This document shows, piece after piece, positions 42,225-51,490 of a stretch of 64,000 bases of DNA. Positions within the stretch are counted from its first letter, which is position 1; each line of letters starts with the position of its first letter. The notes beneath the pieces were generated by a model. It did no database searches and was not told where the DNA came from. It saw only the letters and a program-made list of their open reading frames with translations. The DNA is from Burkholderia sp. 8Y (GTDB lineage: Bacteria; Pseudomonadota; Gammaproteobacteria; Burkholderiales; Burkholderiaceae): the NCBI RefSeq assembly GCF_902506145.1, contig NZ_LR733520.1, positions 3,001,044 to 3,065,043 on the forward strand. Direction: 5' to 3'. A program made the position numbers and the translations under genes.

Positions 42225-43528
42225 GCGGCGCACTCCGCAAGCGTGGCGTCGAGCGTATCCAGCGTGCGCTGCGCGAGCAGCGTAAGTTCGTCGTCGGAGA
42301 GGATGTACGGCGGCATCATGTACACCGTCTTGCCGATGGGACGCATCAGCAGTTCGCGCTGCAACGCATTGCCGAAGAAGCGGCGCGAGAACGCGCGGTC
42401 TTCCGTATCGACATCGAACGCGAAGATCGTGCCGCGCTCGCGGAAGTTGCGCGTGCGCGCGTGCTTCGCGAGCGGTTGCAACGCTTCGCGAAGCAGCGCC
42501 GACTTGCGCCGGTTTTCGGCGAGCACATTTGCGGTTTCGAACAAGTCGAGCGTCGCGAGCGCCGCGCGGCACGCGAGCGGATTGCCCGTGTACGAATGCG
42601 AATGCAGAAAGCCTCGCGTGATGTCGTCGTCGTAGAAGGCGGCGTAGATGTCGTCGCGCGTGAGCACGATCGAAAGCGGAAGATAGCCGCCGCTGATGCC
42701 CTTCGACAGGCACACGAAGTCGGGCCATATGCCCGCCTGCTCGCACGCGAAGAAGGTGCCGGTGCGCCCGCAGCCGACCGCGATTTCATCGGCGATCAGA
42801 TGCACGCCGAACTCGTTGCAGAGCGCGCGCAGGCGCGTGAGGTACGACGCGTCGTACATCGCCATGCCGGCCGCGCACTGCACGAGCGGCTCGACGATCA
42901 CGGCGGCAAGATGCGTCGCGCGTTCGGCGAAGAGCGCGCGCATCGCGTCGATCGCTTCGTCCGCGCCCGCCACAGCCGGCGATGCAACCACGTGCGCGTG
43001 GCGGATCAGCGGATCGTACGCGTCCTTGAAGAGCGCGACGTCCGTCACGCCGAGCGCGCCGATGGTCTCGCCGTGATAGCTGTTCGCGAGACAGACGAAC
43101 TCGCGCTTCTCCGTTTGGCCGCGATTGCGCCAGAAGTGAAAGCTCATCTTCAGTGCGATTTCAACCGCCGATGCGCCATCCGAGGCGAAGAACGCGTGGC
43201 CGAGCGTCTCTTGCGTAAGCGCGGAAAGACGCTCCGCCAGTTCGACGGCGCTCGCGTGCGTGCAGCCCGCGAGCATCGCGTGTTCGAGCGTGTCGAGCTG
43301 GTCCTTGAGCGCGCGGTTGATGTCGGGATTCGCGTGGCCGAACAGATTGACCCACCACGAACTGATGGCGTCGAGATAGCGGTTGCCCGCCGGATCGTAG
43401 AGCCACGCGCCCTGGCCGCGTGCGATCGGCACGAGCGGCATGCGCTCGTGGTGCTTCATCTGGGTACACGGGTGCCACACGGCGGCGAGCGAACGCGCGA
43501 CCCAGTCTTGATTGGCTTCTGTGTTCAA
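42221..43528 (-). CDS. bioA: Adenosylmethionine-8-amino-7-oxononanoate aminotransferase
   Basis: A 435-residue class III aminotransferase that makes 7,8-diaminopelargonate using SAM as amino donor. VWHPCTQMKHHE, SSWWVNLFGHANPDIN, ANSYHGETIGALGVTD, LIADEIAVGCGRTGTFFAC and Lys in CLSKGISGGYLPLS identify BioA. I start at a TTG (43528) with GGGAG seven bases upstream, because this gives the normal N-terminus NTEANQDWVARSLAAV; an upstream ATG at 43627 adds 33 Arg-rich residues. First gene of the bio operon. Confidence 0.95.
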   Translation of the reverse strand: MNTEANQDWVARSLAAVWHPCTQMKHHERMPLVPIARGQGAWLYDPAGNRYLDAISSWWVNLFGHANPDINRALKDQLDTLEHAMLAGCTHASAVELAERLSALTQETLGHAFFASDGASAVEIALKMSFHFWRNRGQTEKREFVCLANSYHGETIGALGVTDVALFKDAYDPLIRHAHVVASPAVAGADEAIDAMRALFAERATHLAAVIVEPLVQCAAGMAMYDASYLTRLRALCNEFGVHLIADEIAVGCGRTGTFFACEQAGIWPDFVCLSKGISGGYLPLSIVLTRDDIYAAFYDDDITRGFLHSHSYTGNPLACRAALATLDLFETANVLAENRRKSALLREALQPLAKHARTRNFRERGTIFAFDVDTEDRAFSRRFFGNALQRELLMRPIGKTVYMMPPYILSDDELTLLAQRTLDTLDATLAECAA

Positions 43529-43770
43529 AACGGCTCCCAGGCCCGCGCGAACGCGAACCGGTACATCGGGCAGGCGCGGCGGCCTGCGCTTTTCGAAGGA
43601 ACTGCGCGAGACTTTCGCGCGCTCCAATTATCCCGAAAATGCGCGCCGCCTTCGCTTTTCGCCCGTGTTTCGGACGATGCAGCCGCGCGCATCCGAAGTG
43701 CGAAAACGCGCTTTGGCGCGCAACTTCGCCGAACGCGACGCGTAGTCTTACGATCGCCGCCGCAAGATGC
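43529..43770. other. Region upstream of the biotin operon
   Basis: Contains the bio promoter; GATAAT near 43640-43635 on the minus strand is a possible -10, without a clear -35. No BirA-like operator is evident by eye, and no gene. Confidence 0.35.
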
Positions 43771-43796
43771 GAAAACGCCGGCGCAGCGGCCGGCGT
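43771..43796 (-). terminator. Terminator of the exported hydrolase gene
   Basis: Stem ACGCCGGC (43775-43782) with GCCGGCGT (43789-43796), followed on the minus strand by TTTTCGC; 27 bp past the stop. Confidence 0.75.
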
Positions 43797-43822
43797 CGTC
43801 AGACAGCGTGAAGTGCGCGCGC

Positions 43823-45067
43823 TCAGCGCGAGGCCGTCTGCGTATCGGCGCTGTTGTTCTTCCAGACGACCGCGTTATCGACCGCGTAGAGCCTGCACGG
43901 GTCGCTGCTCTGCTTCTGGCAGCCTGCAATCGCGACGGCCATCGGATCGTCGCCGCCCTCGGCCCACGACCACGCGCCGGAATCGGACACCGCGAACGCG
44001 CGGCTCGAATACTGGCTCAGAAAATTGCGATACCCGGCGCGGCCGTTTTCATCGACGAAGGGGACGGATTGCACGGCGTCGAGGCTCGCGAAATCCGTGG
44101 CGTTCGGCGCGTGCGGCTCGGCGACCTGATATTGCACGCTGGTCGGCATGCCGACTCGCGCGAGAAACGCCTTGACGCGCGGCCACCAGATCTGCACGCC
44201 GTCGCGATCGCCGACGAGCCGGTGGGCGTCGTTCTTGTAATCGCCGAAGTCGATCATGTTCGCCCGCGCGCCGTGCGAGACGAACGCGGCGTACATCTGC
44301 GACGACAGATCGCCCTGCCAGACCGAATCGTTATCGCCGTACAGCCACAGCGACGGCAGGCGCACGTTTTCGCCATACGCGCCGAAGGCATCGACGAGAT
44401 TTTTCTGCCAGCCCGCGCACTCGTCCTGCCGCAAGCCGCCCGAGAAATTGATGAGACCGCGCACGCCCGGCGCGGACAGCGCATCGCGCGCGCCGTAGGC
44501 GATGGTCGTCAGCCCGCCGTGCGACGTGCCCGCCACGACGATATGCGTCTTGTCGATGTAAGGCTGCGCGCTCATGTACTCGACGGTCGCGGCGACATCG
44601 CGTGCCTGCGCGAAGCCGTTCGCCTGGACGTCGCAGCCGTGGCCGGCGTAGTCGCCGCCGGAGCCGGCGAAGCCGCGGCGGTTCGGCACCACCACGACAT
44701 AGCCGTGGCGCACGAACTCACGCGCGAGCGCGACGGGCCGGTTGCGCGGTTGCGCATGGGAATCGCCGGGCAGCTTGCCGTGATTGAAGACGATCATGGG
44801 GAACGGGCCCGGGCCGTCCGGCTTGAAGACCGTGGTCTGGAGCGCGATGTCGTCTTCCGGCACCTCGATGACCGTTTCGTTCAGGCCATTGGCGACGACC
44901 GGCAGGCGCGCGTCGAGCGCGTCGGGAATCTGGCTGAAGACGGGTGCCGTGAGCCCTTCGGATTGGCGGATGCCGCCGATCGGCTCGGCGTGGACGACCG
45001 ACGTGAAAAGCGACGCCGCGAGCGAGCACACCATGCTGCATCCGACCAACCAGGTTCTGATCGCCAT
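43823..45067 (-). CDS. Exported alpha/beta hydrolase (dienelactone-hydrolase type)
   Basis: A 414-residue protein with a signal peptide (WLVGCSMVCSLAASLFTSVVHA-EP). The hydrolase core has FPMIVFNHGKLPG, VVVVPNRRGFAGSG, nucleophile in VVAGTSHGGLTTIAYGAR (TSHGG), acid in LWLYGDNDSVWQ and His in KNDAHRLVGD. The last roughly 110 residues form a Trp- and Cys-containing domain (GAWSWAEGG ... CQKQSSDPCRLYAVDN) not seen in simple dienelactone hydrolases. Periplasmic or surface esterase/peptidase; substrate unknown. Start at 45067 has GGAGTT upstream. Confidence 0.85.
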   Translation of the reverse strand: MAIRTWLVGCSMVCSLAASLFTSVVHAEPIGGIRQSEGLTAPVFSQIPDALDARLPVVANGLNETVIEVPEDDIALQTTVFKPDGPGPFPMIVFNHGKLPGDSHAQPRNRPVALAREFVRHGYVVVVPNRRGFAGSGGDYAGHGCDVQANGFAQARDVAATVEYMSAQPYIDKTHIVVAGTSHGGLTTIAYGARDALSAPGVRGLINFSGGLRQDECAGWQKNLVDAFGAYGENVRLPSLWLYGDNDSVWQGDLSSQMYAAFVSHGARANMIDFGDYKNDAHRLVGDRDGVQIWWPRVKAFLARVGMPTSVQYQVAEPHAPNATDFASLDAVQSVPFVDENGRAGYRNFLSQYSSRAFAVSDSGAWSWAEGGDDPMAVAIAGCQKQSSDPCRLYAVDNAVVWKNNSADTQTASR

Positions 45068-45390
45068 CCGTGAACTCCGACCGCACTCATCGATATGTTG
45101 ATATGACGCGGGCCCGGATCGCCGGTTGAAGTCACAAGCCGGTCGCGCTGCTGACGATGAGCAGTGTCGAGTGCCGGGCTTTGGAGTCATGCCGCGAAAA
45201 GGCATGACAAATGGCTTCAGACTGGAAAAAACGGGTTGCCGCATTGGGCCGGGCGCGAGAATGACAGCGCCCTGACGCAAACACAGATTACCCGTTCAAA
45301 ATTGCACTGCACAATAAAGGAAACCCCGTAACCGTTTAATCTGAAAGGGGAAGTTCAGGAAATTAATACCGTGCAGTTTTAAGGGAGGAT
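45068..45390. other. 323-bp intergenic region
   Basis: Besides the hairpin at 45186-45208, ACTGCAC (near 45306-45312) and GTGCAGT (near 45371-45377) form an inverted pair about 60 bases apart just after the YchJ gene stop. A purine-rich GAAAGGGGAAG stretch lies between. No gene seen; the hydrolase promoter should be here. Confidence 0.4.
45186..45208. repeat. Strong hairpin upstream of the exported hydrolase
   Basis: Perfect 8-bp arms GTCATGCC (45186-45193) and GGCATGAC (45201-45208), loop GCGAAAA, with no T-run on either side. It lies about 120 bp upstream of the hydrolase start, where it may be an operator or a leader structure. Confidence 0.5.
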
Positions 45391-45810
45391 TTACTTTTCG
45401 ACGATTTGTCCGTCGATATAAATCCAGTGGTTATCGTTATTACGCGTAAAGCGGCTCGCTTCGTGCAGCCGATGCGCGCGGCCATCGACTTTATATCGCG
45501 CGACGAATTCCACCTCTTCGTGATTGCCGTCGATGACCGTGTGACGCCTGATCTGCAAGCCGAGCCAGCGCGTGCCGTCGCCGGACGCGTCGAGATCGGG
45601 CGGGCAGGTTTTCGTGTCCCAGGTCGCGCGCAGATAGGCCGTGTCGCCGAGCACGTAGGCGCTGTAGCGCGAACGCATCAGTTCCATGGCGTTCGCCGGA
45701 AAAGAGTGACCGTCGATGAAGCGCCCGCAGCAGTCGTCATAGCGCGGCGCGCGCGCGTGCGGGCGCTGGGCGGTCGACGCGCCGCCGCAAGGACACTCGA
45801 CCGGCTTCAT
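45391..45810 (-). CDS. YchJ-family (UPF0225) protein
   Basis: A 139-residue protein: N-terminal cysteine pattern ECPCGG ... YDDCCGRFIDG (SEC-C-like metal site), then MELMRSRYSAYVLGDTAYLRATW and a C-terminal NTF2-like sheet with VEFVARYKVDGRAHRLHEASRF (part). This is the YchJ architecture; role unknown. The ATG at 45810 overlaps the GST gene stop (ATGA). A longer frame to 46377 is antisense shadow of that gene. Confidence 0.85.
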   Translation of the reverse strand: MKPVECPCGGASTAQRPHARAPRYDDCCGRFIDGHSFPANAMELMRSRYSAYVLGDTAYLRATWDTKTCPPDLDASGDGTRWLGLQIRRHTVIDGNHEEVEFVARYKVDGRAHRLHEASRFTRNNDNHWIYIDGQIVEK

Positions 45811-46415
45811 GCGTCGACTCCCGGCATCTCGACATGGCGCGGCTGGCTGCGCACGCGGTCCAGCCACGCGCGAATGGCCGGATAGCGCGACAGATCGAGA
45901 CCCGCGTCGTCCGCCACATGCGTGTAGGCGTAAAGCGCGATATCCGCCACCGTGTACCGCTCCGCGACAAAGAACGTGCGCGTCGCGAGATGCTGCTCCA
46001 TCACGTCGAGCGCGCGATACGAACCAGCGGTCCGCTCGGGCAGGCGCGGATCGTCCGGCTGTTTGAGAAACTGACGGATGAAGCGCGCCACCGCGACGTT
46101 CGGCTCGTGGCTGTACTGCTCGAAAAACAACCATTGCAGCACTCGCGCGCGTTCGAGGCGATCGTCGGGAAGCAGCGCGGAGCCTTCGGCCAGATAGCAG
46201 AGAATGGCGTCGGATTCGGAGAGCGTCGTCTTTTCGTCGATGACGAGCACCGGCACCTTGCCGTTCGCATTCAGCTTGCGGAAGGCTTCGGTGCGCGTCG
46301 CGCCGTGCATCATGTCCACTTCGTGCCAGATATACGGCAGGTTCAGTTGTTCGAGCGCGAGCCGCACCTTGTAGCAATTGCCCGACGATGCCACGCCATG
46401 CACGTGATAAGTCAC
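45807..46415 (-). CDS. Glutathione S-transferase family protein
   Basis: A 202-residue GST: YHVHGVASSGNCYKVRLALEQL in the N-domain with the catalytic Ser/Asn region, NGKVPVLVIDEKTTLSESDAILCYLAEG for glutathione binding, and a helical C-domain ending ARTFFVAERYTVADIALYAYTHVA (parts). The start is a GTG at 46415 with AAGGAGCATC ahead; an ATG-like start at 46499 would add an unlikely tail. Cotranscribed with the YchJ gene. Confidence 0.88.
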   Translation of the reverse strand: MTYHVHGVASSGNCYKVRLALEQLNLPYIWHEVDMMHGATRTEAFRKLNANGKVPVLVIDEKTTLSESDAILCYLAEGSALLPDDRLERARVLQWLFFEQYSHEPNVAVARFIRQFLKQPDDPRLPERTAGSYRALDVMEQHLATRTFFVAERYTVADIALYAYTHVADDAGLDLSRYPAIRAWLDRVRSQPRHVEMPGVDA

Positions 46416-46443
46416 TTGGAGATGCTCCTTGTCAGGGCGCGGC

Positions 46444-47121
46444 TTACCACTCGAGCCGCGTGCCGTCGTACTGAATGAAGCGGCCGTTGTAATCGTCACG
46501 CAGCGCGTGCGCCTGTGCGATGACGGCGCGCATGCCGGTGACGCTGCGCGCCACGTCGATGGCCGCGGACGGCCCGCCCATCTCCGTGCGAACCCAGCCC
46601 GGATGCAGCGCGAGGCACGCCGTATGCCGCGACTGCACGGACGCCACCTTCAGCGCCGAGTTCAGCGCCGCCTTGCTCGCGCGATACAGCCAGCCGGTCG
46701 TGCCGCTCGTCTCGCCGATGCTGCCCATCTTGCTCGATACGACGGCGAGCACGCCATGCGCGGCATCGGTGAGCGGCAGCAGCACCGGTATTAGTTGCAT
46801 CGGGCCGCGCACGTTGGTGTGCATGACGCCATCGAAGTCCTCGGCGCTGATCGTATCGACGCCTTCGGTGCGCGGGCCATAGACGCCAGACACGATGATC
46901 GCCGCGTCCAGCCGCTCTTCCTCGAGTTGCCACGCGAGCGCGGCGATCTGCTCCGGCTGCGTGACATCGAGCGAGAAGGTCTGCGCGCCGAGCGCATCGA
47001 GCGCGGAGAGCGCGGCTTTATCGCGGGCAGTGGCGAGCACGCGCCAGCCGTCGCGCGCATATTGACGCACGAATTCGTGGCCGATGCCCCGCGATGCGCC
47101 GACAATCAGAGCGGTTTTCAT
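46444..47121 (-). CDS. Short-chain dehydrogenase/reductase
   Basis: A 225-residue SDR: NAD(P) motif TALIVGASRGIGHEFVRQY (residues 3-21), structural NVRG, catalytic Ser in VVSSKMGSIGE and YRASK (Tyr and Lys). It resembles C-factor/YciK-like reductases of unknown substrate. RBS AAGGAGCAC. It lies between GST and thiolase genes on the same strand with short gaps. Confidence 0.9.
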   Translation of the reverse strand: MKTALIVGASRGIGHEFVRQYARDGWRVLATARDKAALSALDALGAQTFSLDVTQPEQIAALAWQLEEERLDAAIIVSGVYGPRTEGVDTISAEDFDGVMHTNVRGPMQLIPVLLPLTDAAHGVLAVVSSKMGSIGETSGTTGWLYRASKAALNSALKVASVQSRHTACLALHPGWVRTEMGGPSAAIDVARSVTGMRAVIAQAHALRDDYNGRFIQYDGTRLEW

Positions 47122-47143
47122 CAGTGCTCCTTTCTAGTCTGTT

Positions 47144-48337
47144 TCAAACCAGTTCCACACCCATCGCGGTCGCTTCGCCGCCGCCGATGCACAACGTCGC
47201 CACGCCGCGCTTGCCGCCGCGCGCACGCAATGCGCCGATCAGCGTCACGAGAATGCGCGCGCCTGACGCGCCGATCGGATGCCCGAGCGCGCACGCGCCG
47301 CCGTTCACATTGACCTTGTCGTGCGGCAGATCGTGCTCGCGCATCGCGGCCATCGTGACGACGGCGAACGCCTCGTTGATCTCGTACAGATCGACATCGC
47401 TCGCGCGCCAGCCGTTCTTCTCGAAGAGCTTGCGGATCGCGCCGACGGGCGCGGTCGTGAAGAGGGCGGGCTGCTGCGCGAACGTGCTGTGCCCGACGAC
47501 ACGCGCAATCGGCGTCGCGCCAAGGCGCTTCGCGGTCGATTCGCGCATCATCACGAGCGCGGCCGCGCCATCCGATATCGACGACGAATTCGCAGCCGTC
47601 ACCGTGCCGTCGTTCGCGAAAGCCGGCTTCAACGACGGAATCTTCTCGATGTTCGCCTTGAACGGCTGCTCGTCGCGCTCGATGACGGCATCGCCTTTCT
47701 TGCCCGGCACCGTGACCGGCGCGATTTCCCACGCGAACGCACCGTTCTCGTTCGCGCGTTGCGCGCGGCGCAGCGATTCCACGGCGAACGCGTCCTGCGA
47801 TTCGCGCGAGAACGCATACGACGACGCGCATTGCTCCGCGAACGTGCCCATCAGCCGGCCTTTTTCGTAGGCGTCTTCGAGGCCGTCGAGGAACATGTGA
47901 TCCATCACTTGCCCGTGTCCCATGCGCATGCCGCCGCGCGCCTTGGGCAGCAGATACGGCGCGTTCGTCATGCTCTCCATGCCGCCCGCGACGATCACGT
48001 TCGCCGAGCCCGCGAGCAGCATGTCGTGCGCGAACATCGCGGCGCGCATGCCGGAGCCGCACATCTTGTTGATGGTCGTGCTGCCGGTCGATAGCGGCAG
48101 GCCCGCGCCGAGCGCCGCCTGTCGCGCAGGCGCCTGCCCCTGTCCCGCAGGCAGCACGCAGCCCATGATGGCTTCGTCGATCTGCTCGGGGTCGAGGCCC
48201 GCGCGTTCCACCGCCGCACGAATCGCGGCCGCGCCCAGCTGCGGCGCGGTCAGCGCGGCGAAATCGCCCTGAAACGCGGCCATCGGCGTGCGCGCGGCCG
48301 AAACGATGACCACCGGATTCTCTTGTGTCTCACTCAT
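47144..48337 (-). CDS. Acetyl-CoA C-acetyltransferase (thiolase)
   Basis: A 397-residue thiolase. Nucleophilic Cys lies in TINKMCGSGMRAAMFA (about residue 92), the C-terminal His in NVNGGACALGHPIGASGARIL (part), and second Cys in ATLCIGGGEATAM. It condenses two acetyl-CoA or cleaves acetoacetyl-CoA; a ketothiolase for polyhydroxyalkanoate or ketone use is possible. It overlaps the carbonic anhydrase gene by 8 bp, so the two are coupled. Confidence 0.94.
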   Translation of the reverse strand: MSETQENPVVIVSAARTPMAAFQGDFAALTAPQLGAAAIRAAVERAGLDPEQIDEAIMGCVLPAGQGQAPARQAALGAGLPLSTGSTTINKMCGSGMRAAMFAHDMLLAGSANVIVAGGMESMTNAPYLLPKARGGMRMGHGQVMDHMFLDGLEDAYEKGRLMGTFAEQCASSYAFSRESQDAFAVESLRRAQRANENGAFAWEIAPVTVPGKKGDAVIERDEQPFKANIEKIPSLKPAFANDGTVTAANSSSISDGAAALVMMRESTAKRLGATPIARVVGHSTFAQQPALFTTAPVGAIRKLFEKNGWRASDVDLYEINEAFAVVTMAAMREHDLPHDKVNVNGGACALGHPIGASGARILVTLIGALRARGGKRGVATLCIGGGEATAMGVELV

Positions 48338-49106
48338 GTTTTAGCTCCTGAATGACGCCCTGGATGATTGCGGGAACATCGCCGAGGCGTGCCGCGTCGG
48401 ACGCGATCACGTCGTTTTCCGCTGCGTGCGCGCCGTCGCGCTTCAACGCGGCGAGGCACGATTGATACGTCGAATCCACCTGCTCCTGCGCGCGGATCAT
48501 CATGCCCATGTTGCGCAGACGGCCGTCGTGAACGCCGTAGGTCCAGCCATGCACGGTGAGTTCCTGCCCGCGCGACCAGGCGTCGTTGACGACCGTGGTC
48601 CGGCATACGTTGAGCGTCTGCTCGATGGTATTGAGCTCGACGAGCCGGCGATGCCGCGCTTCGCCCATCGGCCATTCGTCGAGCAAGGCGGCGTGCTTCT
48701 CGCGCACATCCTCGACATGGCGCAGCCAGTTGTCCGCGAGACCCACGCGCCGCCCGACGAGCGCCGCGCCCACGCCCGAGCAGCCGTAGTGACCGACGAC
48801 CATGATGTGCTTGACCTTCAGCATATCGACGGCGAACTGGATCACCGACAGACAGTTGAGGTCCGAATGCACGACCACGTTCGCGATATTCCGATGCACG
48901 AACACTTCGCCCGGCGGCAGGCCGATGATCTGGTTCGCGGGCACGCGCGAATCCGAGCAGCCGATCCACAGATACTCCGGCGCTTGCTGATGCGCGAGCC
49001 GCTCGAAGAAACCGGCGTCTTCCGTGAGTTTGCGCGTGACCCAGTTCTGATTGTTCTCGAACAAATGGACGAGGGGATGGGCGGCTTCGTTGTTTCGGTC
49101 AGTCAT
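48330..49106 (-). CDS. can: Beta-carbonic anhydrase
   Basis: A 258-residue enzyme interconverting CO2 and bicarbonate. Zinc ligands are Cys in WIGCSDSRVPANQI (with the Asp-Arg dyad) and His/Cys in MVVGHYGCSGVGAALV; FVHRNIANVV is the conserved helix. Length (258) is slightly over the E. coli Can form. It ends within the thiolase gene by 8 bp. Bicarbonate supply for carboxylations is the family's role. Confidence 0.95.
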   Translation of the reverse strand: MTDRNNEAAHPLVHLFENNQNWVTRKLTEDAGFFERLAHQQAPEYLWIGCSDSRVPANQIIGLPPGEVFVHRNIANVVVHSDLNCLSVIQFAVDMLKVKHIMVVGHYGCSGVGAALVGRRVGLADNWLRHVEDVREKHAALLDEWPMGEARHRRLVELNTIEQTLNVCRTTVVNDAWSRGQELTVHGWTYGVHDGRLRNMGMMIRAQEQVDSTYQSCLAALKRDGAHAAENDVIASDAARLGDVPAIIQGVIQELKHE

Positions 49107-49121
49107 GTTCGTGTTCGTGTT

Positions 49122-50930
49122 TCATGCGCGCGCGCCTTGCGCGGCGCGCGCGGGTGCCTTGTCGAATCGCTCCGGATAACGGATGCAGAAGCGGATGGCA
49201 CGGTCATAGGGGAAGAAATCGGCGAGTTCGCCTTGCAGCAGTTGCTCCTTGTGACGCTGCCACAGGGCAGGGTCGAAGAGATCGGCGTGATGGCGCATGA
49301 ACGCTTCGCGCACGCGCGGATCGCCGAGCAGAAAGGTGCCGTACGTCTCGGGAAAGATATCGTGCGGCCCGACGGTATACCACGGTTCGCCGGACAGTTC
49401 GTCCTCTTCGTTACGCGGCGGCGGCACGCGGCGCACGTTGCAGTCCGTCAGATATTCGATCTCGTCGTAATCGTAGAACACCACGCGCCCGTGCCGCGTG
49501 ACGCCGAAATTCTTGTACAGCATGTCGCCGGGGAAGATGTTGGCCTGCATCAACTGTTTGATGGCGTCGCCGTATTCGCGGATGCCGTGATCGATGTCAT
49601 CGGCGCGGCCGTTTTGCAGATACAAGTTGAGCGGCACCATGCGCCGCTCGATATACACATGGCGTATCACGAGCTTGTCGCCTTCGTATTCGATCATCGA
49701 AGGCGCTTCCTTCTCCAGTTCGCGGATGAGCGCATGATCGAGGCGCGCAAGCGGCAGTGCGACACTCGAATACTCCAGCGTATCCGCCATGCGTCCGAGC
49801 CGGTCATGCCGCTTCACGAGCTGGTACTTGTCCTGAATCTTCGCGCGCGTGGTTTCCTTGGGCGGCGGAAAGGCGTCCTTGATCAGCTTGAACACATAAG
49901 GAAACGACGGCAGCGTGAACACGATCATCACGAGTCCCTTGATGCCGGGCGCGATGATGAACGCGTCGCTCGAATGCTTCAGGTGATGCAGCAAGTCGCG
50001 GTAAAACAGATTCTTGCCCTGCTTTTGCAGGCCCAGCGACGTGTAGATTTCCGCGTTCGGCTTGCCCGGCATGATCGTGCGCAGGAAGTGAACGTACGCG
50101 GACGGCACTTCCATATCCACCAGAAAATACGAGTGCGCGAAGCTGAAGATGATGAGCAGTTGCTGACGTTCGGTCAGCACGGTATCCAGCGCGAGCAGCC
50201 CGCTCGGCGTATGGCGAATGGCGATGGCAAACGGCAGCAATGAATCGCCGTGAATGATGCGCCCGATGATATAGGCGGCCTTGTTCCGAAAGAACAGCGA
50301 CGAAAGCACGTGAATCTGAAAGTTCGGCGCGGGCGCGAATTCGCCGAACGTATCGCGCAGCGATTGCATCACGCATTGCACGTCGCGCGTCAAATCCTCG
50401 AACGGCGTCTCCAGCTGAAAGTTCGTGACGATACGCTCGAGCGTCGGGGCGAGGCCGTCGGTGTCCGGGTAATACGCGCGATACGTCGGCTTGGCGGCGG
50501 GCTCGTCGTTCTCGATGTAGTCGGTCGAGATGGCCGGGCGCACGAAGATGAAATCGTTGTTGAAATACGAGCGATGCAAAATCTTGCAGCACACCGAATT
50601 AAAAAACGTCTCGGCGCATTCCGGCTGCCGATGCGTCGTCAACAGGCCGATGTAATGCAGCTTGATCTGCTGCCACACATCGTCGTCGATATGCTCGGCA
50701 TCGTATTCGTCTTCGAGCCGCGCCACGCATTCCGCCACGCGATCGTCATACGAGGCGATGCGCTCGCGAGCCAGCCGCGCGAGCGCGTGCCAGTCGCCGC
50801 GCTCGAAAAGCGGCTTCGCTTCGATCGCGGCATCGCGAAACACGCGGTAATGTCGATCGAAGCCTTCGAGCAGCGTCTGCGCGACATCGAAGCCGATCTG
50901 CGACGAAAGCAGCTTGGGGAAGTGATTCAT
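49122..50930 (-). CDS. aceK: Isocitrate dehydrogenase kinase/phosphatase
   Basis: A 602-residue bifunctional enzyme that switches isocitrate dehydrogenase off and on so that carbon enters the glyoxylate bypass. Diagnostic stretches are DYIENDEPAAKPTYRAYYP, the ATP-binding GIKGLVMIVFTLPSFPYVFKLIKD (part), PLNLYLQNG and VVFYDYDEIEYLTDC with catalytic Asp. The ATG at 50930 gives the normal MNHFPKLLSSQIG start; a reading from 51104 invades the MerR gene. Unlike enterobacteria it is not beside aceA or aceB. Confidence 0.96.
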   Translation of the reverse strand: MNHFPKLLSSQIGFDVAQTLLEGFDRHYRVFRDAAIEAKPLFERGDWHALARLARERIASYDDRVAECVARLEDEYDAEHIDDDVWQQIKLHYIGLLTTHRQPECAETFFNSVCCKILHRSYFNNDFIFVRPAISTDYIENDEPAAKPTYRAYYPDTDGLAPTLERIVTNFQLETPFEDLTRDVQCVMQSLRDTFGEFAPAPNFQIHVLSSLFFRNKAAYIIGRIIHGDSLLPFAIAIRHTPSGLLALDTVLTERQQLLIIFSFAHSYFLVDMEVPSAYVHFLRTIMPGKPNAEIYTSLGLQKQGKNLFYRDLLHHLKHSSDAFIIAPGIKGLVMIVFTLPSFPYVFKLIKDAFPPPKETTRAKIQDKYQLVKRHDRLGRMADTLEYSSVALPLARLDHALIRELEKEAPSMIEYEGDKLVIRHVYIERRMVPLNLYLQNGRADDIDHGIREYGDAIKQLMQANIFPGDMLYKNFGVTRHGRVVFYDYDEIEYLTDCNVRRVPPPRNEEDELSGEPWYTVGPHDIFPETYGTFLLGDPRVREAFMRHHADLFDPALWQRHKEQLLQGELADFFPYDRAIRFCIRYPERFDKAPARAAQGARA

Positions 50931-50961
50931 GTCGGCGTGCGCGTCGTGGGTCGAGGTCACA

Positions 50962-51384
50962 TCATGCGGCTTTCGGTCGGCGGGCGCGCTTGTCCATGCC
51001 GGCGGCGAGCAGCGCGCGGCCTTCCTTTTCGTAGGCGGCGAGTTCCGCGAGCGTCGTGTTGATGTCTTCCATTTGCCGTTCCAGCACTTGCCGATGCGCT
51101 GCAATGGTGTCGACGAAGCCGCGCAGTTGCGCCGTCGTGCCGGTAGGCGAATCGTAAAGGTCGAGCAGCGTGCGAATCTCCGACAGCGTGAAACCGAGCC
51201 GCTTGCCGCGCAAGGTCAGCTTGAGGCGCGCGCGATCCCGCGACGAATACACGCGCCGCAGGCCGTTCGCGCCTTCGCGGCGCGGCGCGAGCAGCCCCTG
51301 ATCTTCGTAGAAGCGGATGGCGCGCGGCGTGATGTCGAACTCGCGCGCCAGTTCGGTGATCGTGTAATGCGTGGGCTGAGTCAT
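50962..51384 (-). CDS. MerR-family regulator, LiuR-like
   Basis: A 140-residue regulator: HTH YTITELAREFDITPRAIRFYEDQGLLAPRR (parts), then RLKLTLRGKRLGFTLSEIRTLLDLYD and a dimerisation helix. This resembles LiuR, the regulator of branched-chain amino-acid and isovalerate catabolism. Its own control region has the near-palindrome TGACGTTTACGTTATCGTCA like known LiuR sites. Start 51384 (MTQ) is used; 51405 is possible. It abuts aceK (31 bp) and is divergent from the metallo-hydrolase. The usual liu genes are absent here. Confidence 0.85.
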   Translation of the reverse strand: MTQPTHYTITELAREFDITPRAIRFYEDQGLLAPRREGANGLRRVYSSRDRARLKLTLRGKRLGFTLSEIRTLLDLYDSPTGTTAQLRGFVDTIAAHRQVLERQMEDINTTLAELAAYEKEGRALLAAGMDKRARRPKAA

Positions 51385-51424
51385 TGGAAAAGCGCCGCGC
51401 GCCATGGCGCGTCCAACGTTAGAA

Positions 51425-51444
51425 TGACGTTTACGTTATCGTCA
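51425..51444. promoter_or_regulatory. LiuR-type operator
   Basis: TGACGTTTACGTTATCGTCA: outer TGACG/CGTCA arms and inner ACGT cores fit the LiuR consensus TTGACGT-aaACGTCAA as I recall it. Placed in the 106-bp divergent gap between the regulator and the metallo-hydrolase, it could control both. Confidence 0.55.
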
Positions 51445-51490
51445 ACTTCGCCGGATTGCAACGCGGCGCAAACCCTCAGAGCCCCGACCG

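Noticed and set aside
41034..42746. 570-residue BioF with a long N-terminus
   Set aside because: The extra 174 codons lie inside bioA in another frame; the ATG at 42224 overlaps the bioA stop and gives normal length.
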